From NCBI GenBank assembly GCA_036245805.1, contig BTRK01000001.1:21955087-22019086 (forward strand): 64,000 nt of DNA, in the 5' to 3' direction. The position numbers were made by a program, and so were the translations under genes. Source of the stretch: Pristionchus mayeri. Taxonomy: Eukaryota; Nematoda; Chromadorea; Rhabditida; Neodiplogasteridae. Every line of letters starts with the position of its first letter. Positions within the stretch are counted from its first letter, which is position 1. This document shows, one piece after another, positions 24,001-36,300 of this stretch. The notes beneath the pieces are model-generated. The model made no database searches. It saw nothing but the letters and a program-made list of their open reading frames with translations, and was not told where the DNA came from.

Positions 24001-27000
24001 ATCATTCCTTCGATATCGAGCGAAGAGAAGGAAACAGAAAATAGGACGAAAGAGACGGTTCGAGGGGGGGGGGGGGTAACGTGTGATGGGAAAGGGAATG
24101 TATGGACGGAGAATGATGTCTATTTATGATCGACTCTCAGAAAAGGATGAATGGTGGAGTAATGAAAAGCGAGGCTGCGACGAGTAAACTGCGTGATACT
24201 CGAGAGGTAAGTTGAAGAATGGAGTAAAGACAGAGAAATGGCCATAAATTGATAAGAGTTGAGAGAGCGAAGGTAATGAAGAGGCGGAGTCTGAAGATTG
24301 AAGAGATTAGGAGAAGAATAGATGAATGGAAGGAGAGAAGGAGAGGAAGGTGAGAGAGAGGAAGAAAGGAGGAAGAGGCATAGATGGAAGAGAAGAGAAG
24401 AAGGGAATGGTAATGGGATCTACTGTGATAACAAAATAGTTGATGATACGTGTGACTATATGTGATACCTAGAGAGAAGAGAAGGAGAAGAAATGAGCGA
24501 CGAAGAGGAGATTCACTACAGTATCCCGTCTGAAGGGGAATAAGCTGACATTCGAATGAGAGGAAAGAATAGAGGATCAATTACTGGCGAGCGAATGATC
24601 ACAAGAGCAAGGAGTCAATCTCCGTGTGTATGAACAGGAAGTACCCTCAGTGGATTACAACCACTACAGATTCGAGGGTAGTCATTTGGACTGTTCGTCC
24701 TCCAATCTGTGATCTGTCGAGAACACTGAGCAGTCACAGATATCAGCCCTCCTCCCATTCCCCTCCTCCCTCTCCTAGAGGAACAACATGTGTTAAATTC
24801 CAGCTAGGTCTGGGCTAGATACTCTCTAGGATTAAGAACCACGAGGTGATCTTTGAACCCGGATGTCATTTCGAATATTTTGATGGCAAAAGTGCAAGGA
24901 GATATTTCCATGAATCACCTTCTCATTACCAATAACCTTTCACTAAGGTTTGAGAGAGTGTTCTTCTCAACTAAACTCTTATCAATGTACGTGAAAAGAG
25001 AACCAAAGGTTCGCAAGAAACCAAAAAAGTAAGAGAAAGGAAGGTCGATCTAGAAGGGACGAAACCGGTCAACATTTATGTCTGCACCTTTTTGTCATCA
25101 GTGGATTCAAGCCTAGGGACTGTAGTTTACAGTATAATACTGTAGGATGTCTCTGGTTTCTACAATGCTACGAATGGGATCTCGCGAATAAAAGAGAGGA
25201 AGGGGAATGCGGAAGAGGGTAGTCCAACCCTCATGTAATCTACTCTATCTCTCCTGTATCCACCCTCTCCTACTCAGACATACTACTCCTCTTTCAGGCG
25301 GTCTCTCTCTCTCTACACAGCGAATGCCATAGGAAAACAGTTCGCGTGCAGAGATGGAGAAGAAGAGAGGGAATGGTCGAAGAATTGGGAAATGGAGTGA
25401 ACAGAGACTGACTGCTTTGATGCTGAATGGAGAGAGTCTCTTTGAGAACTCGAATGGGGGGAGGGGAGAAAGCGGGAAGAGGTAGGAGAGAGACCGTAAA
25501 CCGAGTGGAAACGAACGTGGAAAGAGCTCAAAACAATGGATAGATACACTACTCCCCTCTCGTTTCCATCATCTCTCTCTTCCCACTACTATAACGAGAT
25601 CTCGACCACAGAACACTGCTGATACTTAATTTAGTAACATACGGCAGGTATACGGTAGGTGTACTGTATCATCCTAGAATAGAAGGACAATTGGTGATTC
25701 TCACGATAGAGGAGTGACGTGGGAAAATGCACCGTAAGGCACATGGCACAATAATAGCTGCATGAGGAGTGGAATTAAGAAAGAAGGAAATCGCCCCTTC
25801 CTCTATAAATACGACACCGTTTCTATGTTATTGCAGTCGAAGAATTAGGAGTACTTACAGAGCGAGGGATACGGTAAGTTAACGAAGTAATATTGTAGAT
25901 TGAGGGAAGGATACTGTAGATGAGGAAGGAATCGAGGACTGAAGATCAGTAGGAGGAAGACCAGAGTGGAGGCAGCGCAAAATAGACGGAAGAACGGAGA
26001 CAGAACCGGAGAAGGAAGGGAATGGAGAGATGAAGGAGATGAAGAACGAGACACGAGGAATGGACTGGCAGGGAATAGATGAGAGATCGACGATCGAAGG
26101 AGAGCAGAGCAGTCAAGGATCGAGTAGAAGAGAAGGAGAAAGGCATCGAAACTACTTCTATTCCTACAACGAGAAGAAACATACAACTTGGAGTCGCGTG
26201 AGGTGAGTGCAATATGGCTTGACCTTTCCCAACTCTCGTGACCATTGCCCCATGTGTCCTATCTAAAAAGCGCCTTCAATCACTACTGGGCATGGAAAAC
26301 AGGGAAAATTGAAAGAGTCTCCACTGTCAAAATAGTCGAGAGAGAGGGGAAGCTTGCCAGAGGGAAGAGAAGGGATAGAACTATTGTGAACGGAGGAGGC
26401 TGCAGAAGAACTCCCTCCCCCAGGGGGAGAGAAGCAGTCGACGACGACTCCTTCCTCTCTCTCTCTCCTCCCCTCCCCTCTCCTCTTCCCTGTTTTCGAC
26501 CCTCGTCCAACGACGACTTCGACACGCACAAAACAAGTGGAAATAGAGAGAGAGGGAGGATGGTAGGTCAAAGGGGATGGGAAGAGGGTTCACTGATAGA
26601 CTATCAGCACGATATCCAACAAAGCGTCAGATAAACACTCCATAGGAATGAGGAGTCTCAATCTGTGGAAAATGCCAACTCATACGTTCTCACACATTCT
26701 TCATCACAGATCCAATCATACTACAGTACCCGTCTTTTTCTACGTAAATTCCGTTTGTCAGCATATTTTCTATGTATTCCTAACACGTCCAATAATTGTC
26801 CCATTATTCTGCAGAAGGCGCAAAGAGGATGATAATGGATGGGAAAGGAAGGAAGCATCTCTCATCTCTTTCGTGATCATCTGGAGATCTCTAGAGGGAA
26901 GGATCAAGCAGAGATGTGCAGATAGAGGGGGGGGGGAGGAATGGAAGGACAGTTTATACGATTCCCCTCCATTCTCCATTCCCTGCCAGTCCAACTATCA

Positions 27001-27373
27001 ACAACCTATTTTTACTCCCTCATACAATTCAACAGAAGCACGCCTTGTTTTTGTAACTGGGGCTATTTTGGCGTGCTCAGCAGTACTTTGGATACCAAGA
27101 AGATAGAAAGTGAGGACTAAAGGACGAGTCTTACGAGGCCATCGAACTATACCCATTAAACTTACTTTCCCGCAATGATATTAATATTGTAGTTATGAAG
27201 CTAAAAAAATTATCTAATGCGTTTAAAGTCTTCGTTTTATGTAAAAGAGAGTATAATTCAGGTATTCATATTTATCAACTGTCAACTCTACTTACACTTT
27301 CAACGCTACAATCACACGAAACAAGGCTGAAAATGAGGATGGAAGTGGTGGGGAGACTGCTCCTGTCCCTCTC
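21040..27373. other. Long GA/CT-biased region without a supported gene
   Basis: About 6.3 kb between the AMPK gamma N-terminus and the stop of the core protein 2 gene. It consists of long purine or pyrimidine runs, GAGAGA microsatellites and G tracts (about 21860, 24064-24076, 26929), with scattered TACNGTA motifs (21059, 22757, 24518, 25130-25145, 25650, 25870). Open frames here are low-complexity Ser/Arg/Glu/Leu translations with no family resemblance. It most likely holds 5' introns or alternative first exons of the AMPK gamma gene. Confidence 0.5.
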
Positions 27374-30300
27374 TCAACACTCGTCCAGATAGGGCACGTG
27401 TCTGATGCTGCCGAGTGCTCCGAGAGAGAGTCTCGCTCCCGCTGCACGAGCCACCTAAGGGGAGGGATTACCACACTAAGATAACCACCACACTATCAAT
27501 TATATCTTGTGCACCAATCATAAATATTTTGCAGAATTACGCTGTCCAGAGGTAGCAGTAGATATTTTCGAGTATTCAACTCTGGGCAGTAACAACAAGA
27601 AGTACGGTACCTCCTTGACATCGTTGACGGATAGAGTATCGATGAGGGCGGCGACGTCAGAGGGAGAGTGCAGATCACGAGAGGGAGAGAGGACGGAAGA
27701 GGCCAGAGAGGAAGCCAACTGAGACAGTCATTCTCACTGGTGATTCCATCCCAAACACTCTCATCTAGGTCTCCTCACTACTCTCTCAATTCGAGTTAGT
27801 CTCAACCATCGTCGCAGATCGCAGAACAACATCCCTAGTAGACTACTCTGCTGGGAAATTACACAGAAATGTTTTGGAGAAGTTGTAACAAACATAGGAA
27901 TAAAAGTCGTCGAATGAATTCCTTCTAAATTTGACAGTGTTTGTAAAAGGGGCAAGGGAGTGGATACCTCAGCTCCTTGGTCGGCCTTAGACAGAACTGC
28001 GATCTTGGCCTCAGCCTTCGCTCCCTTCACTGCATTCTCGTCCACCTTTGACTCCAGAGATCTGCACGAGACACCACGATTTTGCAGCCACTATTTATAG
28101 AAACAGATCACAAGGAAATAAATACCAGACTGATCAAATTCTTATAACTTATGCGTGTTGTTTTCCATAATTGACAAATATACTTCTTGGGTACAATACC
28201 ATATCTTCATATGTTCAACTTCCTGGTCACAACCTCACCAACTTAAGTCCCTTCTCGAATAACAGACAATGACAGATGTATGTCCTTGTACTCACTTGAA
28301 CTGTTGAATGGACTGCTTAATCTTTCCGTTGGTCGTCCCATCGGCTGCCGATTCGAGGTAGAATCCGAGGAGGCCAGAGTCAGAGTACGGCTGGTAGAAG
28401 ACTGACGACGATGACAACACTGCAAAGAGACCACTTCTCGGGTGCAAGTAGGCATGATGTGATGTATGACCCATCGAATGAATCAGAGGACGACTGACCC
28501 TCCTGGGCAATGCTAGAGGCGACAGCTGCAGCTGCGAGTTTCTTGGCGTCTCCTCCGAGAGAGGGCGCCTCTCCAGCCACAGCCAAGGCCACTCCCGATG
28601 AACATCCCTCACGACGAGACTCGCCGTGACCGTGATAAGTAGACGAAGCTGAGAGAGAATCACCTCATTCCATCATCAAGAACTAGACGGGGGCAGTCTG
28701 GGATATTCGACAATGATAAGGTAATACTGATGTAGTTATAATGAGAAAAACGTAAACATACCCTGTTCCTTTCTGTTCTTGTTCTCCTGGATGAATGCTC
28801 TATCGGAGAAGAAGGACTGGAGCTCTCCATGGTCCACATTCACGCCCACTACTGCACACTCGGAAGCCACCTGAAATAGCACTCAATTTTACAACCATTA
28901 AAATAGTATTCCACAATGAAAATAATTAGTCAAAACGAGTTCTTTGTAAGGCTCGGAGAGGGTGGCACAAGACCTCAAAATGACGGTGTCAACTTGAAAT
29001 TTGCAGTGTGGCATGATATGCTCCCACATAATTTTTGTGTAGCTACCGCAAAATGTTGACCTACCGATTTCAAACAATGAAACTCAATATCCGAGGGCAT
29101 GTTATATACCAGGGTTGGGATTTTTTGTTTTTTTCTTCAGTTTTCTGGTCATTTTTGAGACAGAAAATTTTCTGATCAGAAACAGAAAATAATTTTCAGC
29201 AAACAGTTAAAGTTCAGAAAAATGACAGGAAAATAGCTATTTCTGGTAATTTATTTTCTTCTTGTAAACTTCGACAGCCCTGGTTTTATTCTTAGCATGA
29301 ATTAGGGTATTGCTAGTACATTTCTGCATTATGTGTAAATCGCTTCCCTATTGCATTCGAAAAGAGGAAAATAACAAATTCCTTGAACAGTTAACAAACT
29401 TTTTGTTTGAGCATATCTCTAGCATACCTAAAGACTCAGCGCAGCAAATCAGTGATAGATGGAGAACTGATTAAAAAAATAGTACCGTCAAACCGGCTTT
29501 CAATCGCTTTAGGAAACAGAAGAATTAAAAATGTGCTAATTTTTGATTCATTAATATCCAAACTAGGATTTGGAAGAGCCCACTCAGAAATAGATTGAGG
29601 CATCACCTTCTAGTTTGCAGATTGTACTAATCAGCTAGTGTGCTTCGAAAATAGCTTTCAATCTACGCCTTAGGTTGCCGGGCTAAAGCACAGCGATTGT
29701 GAATATGAGAATGAAAACAGCAGGATTATGCGATGTGCAGATTCGATGATCGCCTAAAGTACGTATCACGTAGCACAATGATTGAACCGCGCTCATTAAT
29801 ATCCCTATACATCGTACTTTACAATCGTAGTTCAAATTGGAACGCATTACTATTCTGCAATGAAATCTGAACATTTAAATATTCGAGAATTTTTTCGACA
29901 CGGCTGGGTTTGGTGTTTAATTATGCCAATCTTGCCGATCGGTATGACCTAACATAATCTTTGTTATAAAGAGTATTCATGCCCACATCAATTGCAAAAA
30001 AACCACAAGATGATTGGTCAGCTTTGAAGAATTATATGAGACATAATGTCCATGAATGAAAAAAGAAAGAAACTTTTGAGACAACCTGATACCTGTAATT
30101 TTTTTCGAAATCGTGCTGGAAAATTGAATATTCTTTGAAGAAATTCTGTTTTTTACAAGAAATTATTTCGGATTCTTCGACATATTCAGTAATATTCAGA
30201 AACATTAAATTTTCGCTAGGGTAAAGTCGCTCGTATGCGAAAATGTAATGATTATGCTCAAATTGCGGATTATTTACCGAATTAGCAAATTTCAGCTACG

Positions 30301-33300
30301 AATCTGAAATTTTTATGATTTTTATGCATTTGGTAGCTGAAATTTATGTTCGTTTTCAGAAACAAATAATTTTCTGACCCAGCCCTGTAATATACCATTC
30401 GAAAGAGAATGAAAAGTAAAAAAAAGAAAAAAAAACTAAGTTTAAGTAAAAATGAGTGCATATTTGCTCGATATTGCATGAAATGTTCTTTTTATCGAGT
30501 AGTTTTCATGATATGATACAGGAATGGGATCATTTCTGCAGAAACTTTTAATGAACAGTAGATGCAGAATTTAATCCCATATCTACGTATTTATTTTGTT
30601 ATATGAGATCGTTGTTCAAATAATCGAGTGGCACAGCAAAAATATCGATTTACTGAATTTGTGTATTTTGGGCTTCTCAAGGGTGCTGATGACGGTATTT
30701 ATATTAATTTTACATGTAGATGCACTATTGGCTCAAGATGACGTTTCGATGAAATCATATTTCCTCGAATAACTTCTTTTCTGTGATTGCTAAAATTACG
30801 TGAAAATTGTTTCTGGTGTAGAACGTGGCGGTGATCACGCCTATACACTTCATTTATCAAAAATGTTATTTAGAAAAAATAATAAGCTACAAAATTGTAA
30901 TATTTTTGTGCGAGTTCTGAGCTTACATGTTAGCAAATTTTATCGATAGGACTGCCGCGATAAGAGGAGTTCACGTCTACATTTTCAGGCAATGAAACCT
31001 CTGGAACTGTTATTGGCATTAAATAAAGTATAGTTGTTGTGCGTTAATTCATGTTTCCTTCATTCGATCTCGCGTGTCTCTCTTCCGATTGACCTCATGC
31101 AGACCCTCTGCCAGTCGCCTCCCCTGCCTCTCTCATTTCCTCCCGGTAGATCATGAGAATTATCAGCCATTTACTTACAAAAGCCACTTTATTTAATGTT
31201 GTTACGAAGACTTCCAAAGATTTTACTGGCTGCAAACGTAGACTTGAAATCTTATCATCGCTGCAGTTTTATCGATCCATTTTTCTAAGCAGAGCTCATA
31301 TATAAAGTTTTATTTGGTTATTAATCGATTTTATTGGTTATTAATTTTTATAAATGAATTTTTTGATAAATCAAGTGCACAGGCGTGATCACCACCACGT
31401 TCTACACAAGAAATAATTTCACCGAATTTTTGCACTCTCAGGAGCAGTTATTTGAAGAACAAAAATATGATTTTGACTCAACGTCATCTGGAGCAAAGAG
31501 TACCTCTACATGTAAAATGAATTTGCCTGTCGTCACCATTCTTGAGAACCCCAAAACACACAAATTCAGAAAATTTGTCTTTTTAATTTTTTTTTAAATT
31601 TTTGAGTTTAGCGACAGTTCAATCTCAGAGTTGGCGCAATATCAGTTAATCAAACCGATATAACGAGAGAGTCTATATATAGCCATTAAAGAAAATTTCA
31701 GAGGCATCGGAAAAACGATATTGTTATTATCAGTGGTCACTAGAGAATGCGGCGTACTATCCTATTATACTTCTGTTTTAAAAAAAATGATCGGAATTGC
31801 TGATGAAAAATTATGTCAGTCTATTGCGATTAGACTTTGAAAAGTAACCATTCAATAACAAAATGACCATGAAGTAATTTTCTTACAACTCATTTTCATT
31901 TTCAACGGTTATTGAGGCGTCGTAACAAGTTCTTTATTAATCTCGTAACTAGTTACGAAATTGAACGCTATTTTTGACGCACTTGAGGTCTTTTTGCAGT
32001 GAAACATATTTGATTAATTTTGCGCAACAACTTTCGTAACCGCTCACTTCGTTCTTGATGCGTTACGATTCGTAACTTACGAATGAGTTTTCGTAACTAG
32101 TTACGAGCAAAATGTTATAACAAGTTTCTTCACCATTCAAAATCTAATTGCGATCCAGAATCCAACCACATCATGCACATACTGATTCTCCTACGGCTTA
32201 CCTATCGAACGCTCAAAACCGTTTCTCATTTTTGAAGGAATTTATGACTCTTTGAAATGTATTGGTTAAAGTTTAAGCGGCACTGTTATAGCCCAGCCAA
32301 ACGTGTACGTACGTGTTCCGGATAGAAAATCATTGTTCCTAATTTCCTCATACATTTCCATACTAGAAAAAAATAAGTGAATTACAAAAAAAAGTAATAA
32401 TATATGAGAGACATCACGAGAGAATCACCTTCTCCGCGGCGGAAAACACAAAATCATTCTATCCAGATCAAAACTTGGTGTTAGGCATTTCAAATGATGC
32501 TCTTTCAAACTGCGTCGTCAGAATTTTGATAACTGTCGTCATCTTCGAGATTCAGAAGGCCAAACTTGGGACACTCACTTTTTAGGGGTCAAATGGAGCC
32601 CACTTAAATGATCATAATTCCGTTTAAAATGAAGATAAAGACTCGTTCTTTGCGCAGAAAGAAAGCTGAAACATTCTCTACAATTTTAATGTTGAACTTG
32701 TCATTCTCTGTGCACGTCCTAGTGCGGGGCGGTCGGGTCGACCAAAAATTACCACATTCTGGAAATCGGAAAAACCCCCCTGAATAACTATGCGCGATTG
32801 AGAGACACTATGTGTGACTAACTTGGCGCCAAATATTAGCCAAATTGAAGGGGGTAAAAAAAAGGGCGTGACTTTATGTCAGACGACGTCAGAATGGGTC
32901 ATACACCAAAACACCCCATTACCTCCAACTGGCAGCTATTAGCCTCACATTGGTCCCAAATCATCCAAAACTACATTTAGAATTGTTTCCGACCTCAATA
33001 CAGTACTCCCATTGGGTCAAAATTACGACCAGACCAGAAAATTGAAAGTCGATTTTCAGACCCTTCTCGACTTCATAGTTGGGCCCAAATGCGCTAAATC
33101 ACTTTCAAATAATGTAGGAATGTTCTTTTAAGCTATTCATATAAAGGGCGCACCTATAAATACGAAATTTCATCTGAAGGAATCAAGGAAAATTGCAAAA
33201 CTATACTTTAGGTCAACATAGTGCTAGCGCCCCGATTCATAGCTATTAATGTAGTGCACGATGAACTAAACATTTCATCTGAAGAAAGTGAGTCTCTATC

Positions 33301-36300
33301 TTTTCGCTGAAGCTCGCTACAGAGCCTAGATGGTCAGAAACGGGCTAGAATCCCCCGAGAGCGCGTGCTCTAACCGTCTGCCGCTCTCGCCGCCTGACCT
33401 CCCTCTCCCTTCCATCTGTTTACCGCACTCCCGCACGCGTTTCCCGTCGGTTTTAGCCAATTTCTAGGCTCTGTAGCAAGCTTCAGCGAAAAGATAGAGA
33501 CTCACTTTCTTCAGATGAAATGTTTAGTTCATCGTGCACTACATTTATAGCTATGAATCGGGGCGCTAGAACTATGTTGACCTAAAGTATAGTTTTGCAA
33601 TTTTCCTTGATTCCTTCAGATGAAATTTCTTATTTATAGGTGCGCCCTTTATATGAATAGCTTAAAATAACATTCCTACATTATTTGAAAGTGATTTAGT
33701 GCATTTGGGCCCCTACTATGAAGTCGAGAAGGGTCTGAAAATCGACTCAATTTTCTGGTCTGGTCGTAATTTTGACCCAATGGGAGTACTGTATTGAGGT
33801 CGGAAACAATTCTAAATGTAGTTTTGGATGATTTGGGACCAATGTGAGGCTAATAGCTGCCAGTTGGAGGTAATGGGGTGTTTTGGTTTTTCCGATTTCC
33901 AGAATGCGGTAATTTTTGGTCGACCCGACCGCCCCGCACTAGGACGTGCACAGAGAATGACAAGTTCAACATTAAAATTGTAGAGAATGTTTCAGCTTTC
34001 TTTCTGCGCAAAGAACGAGTCTTTATCTTCATTTTAAACGGAATTATGATCATTTAAGTGGGCTCCATTTGACCCCTAAAAAGTGAGTGTCCCAAGTTTG
34101 GCCTTCTGAATCTCGAAGATGACGACAGTTATCAAAATTCTGACGACGCAGTTTGAAAGAGCATCATTTGAAATGCCTAACACCAAGTTTAGATCTGGAT
34201 AGAATGATTTTGTGTTTTCCGCCGCGAACCCCCCTCAAATGGGTGATTTTCTCGCGATTCCTCTCATATTCTTGAGAAGATTGCAGACTACGATGCTTGT
34301 TTTCACCCTTATTTTTAGCCATCATTAACTTGAAAATGTCGATACATGTGTTAGTTAACATATTCATGAATAAAAATTTTTAAACTAACAAGTCTAGATG
34401 CAGCATAGTCCTGGATCTTTCGGAAGTCAACAGATCCGGTGTTGTGAGGCCCGCAGAAGGGAGACTGGGCAAGTGGGCTGTTTCTGAATACCACAACTTG
34501 TTAATTTAGTTAGGTAAAGAATTATATTAGGTTGATGCAAAAGTTCCTTTCTTTTTTTCTAAAAGGAACATTTTAGCTAGTTCTTTCCATTTGCCCAATC
34601 AACTAATGACTTTTCACTGTTGATACCGGCATTAGTCCACTCTATAACGGGCACTATGTTGATCCGATTTGATCAGCGAGAATAGGACAGCTTAATTGGG
34701 AAGTAATCGAACCAGGTCTATAATACCGACTTTTCAATCGCCCTTTTCAATCGAAGCTCCGAGGAGGAAAATGCTGGGGCTAAATTTGACACGTTATTGT
34801 GGAGTACTATGTTTCGGTATGTAGTATGACACGACAAAAGTATTCTGGAACGAATATCATTTTTGAAACATTGGCCCAAATATAGAAATAGACTGTTTCA
34901 AAATTTCGGAATTTCAATTAATGATCACTGTATTCTTGCGCGAAGATGAAGAGGGATAAATTGCGATTTATTCTGAAGTATCTTACTGTGTAAGCATGCA
35001 TGCATAATTAGGAAAGGATTCGCCCAGCGGTTCATGAGCTGAATTTTTCGAAACTATGATTTTGAGACGCTGGAACACTTTTTGATGTCCGTTGTTTCCG
35101 ACGCACATTCGAATGCGGATTTATTGTGTTCATCTGAAGAATCAACTCTTGTCCTAGCGGTTTTAATTCGCAGATCAAGTACATTACTATTATAAGAAAA
35201 TCAGGACCCAAACAAAAACGTTAAAAAATTGCCGTTTTCCTATGTTTCGTTTCGAAAATTTACCAACATCTTTATGCGATACGTAGATTGAAAGCAAACA
35301 CGCGAAAGCAATCTACTATCACGGCCATAACATATAGTTTTTAGAAAATCGTGAACGCCTACGCACGCCAGCACAAATTTGAAAAATAAAAAAAGAAAGA
35401 AACTTTTGCACCAACCTGATATAAAATAGAACTCAACTATTTTTAAAGCAAACCTGTAAGCAGCCTCGTGAAGGAGCTGAGAAACTCGTTCGTACGTCGA
35501 GAGATGGGCAACGTCCGACTCAACAATTATGGTGTACAAATGTTATTACGATTATGTGTTCAAATGAATCATAATTACGAAATAGTATGCAACAAATGTG
35601 AGTAAATATATAGTAGTGCCAATAAACTTCCGTGGCACTTTTTGAATTTATTGCAACTTTCCATTCTGACAATAAATTATGATGTATCAAATCCATTAGA
35701 GATTATGCTCATGATATTAGGGTATGACGTTTTGCGTAGTGATGACGTAATCAAAAGGCACATTATTCTTACGTGAATTTTTTTTCAAGCTCGCCAAACT
35801 TTCATTGGTTGGAGATATGTTTGAGGACAACCCAAAAAATATTGAAGTTGCTCCTGAGGAGCAGCTTCTTGTTGCAAAAACAGGGTCCGAAATTCTAGAC
35901 CCGTTCAAAGCATCAAAATGATCGTCATAAAGATTCCAGGTGATCCTGAGAATATGAAAACGATATCTCATAATTCTCCCTCAGGGAATGAGAAAATCAC
36001 TTTTTGCCATTTTTGGATATTCATAACTTTGAGAGAAAGATGTGTAAAAATTTGTTTTTTTCTGTAGGAATGTTCAATACATGTTGAAGAACTGATTCCC
36101 AACTTTTTTAGAATTTTTGGATGTCTTTTCTGCTCACGACTTACGGAGAAATATCGTATCTGGCTGCACCCTGTTTATGAACTCTCGTCATCTGTGCTCT
36201 CTCGCTCAAAGGGGCGTGAACTCGAGTTCTGAGGTCTAGTGCCTCCGCAAATCGATCACCGCGTGCAGGAACGATATCCAAACATTCTAAAAAGTAAGGA

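Noticed and set aside
30058..30098. A complete mariner element
   Set aside because: Only one end is visible and no partner end in inverse orientation was found nearby.
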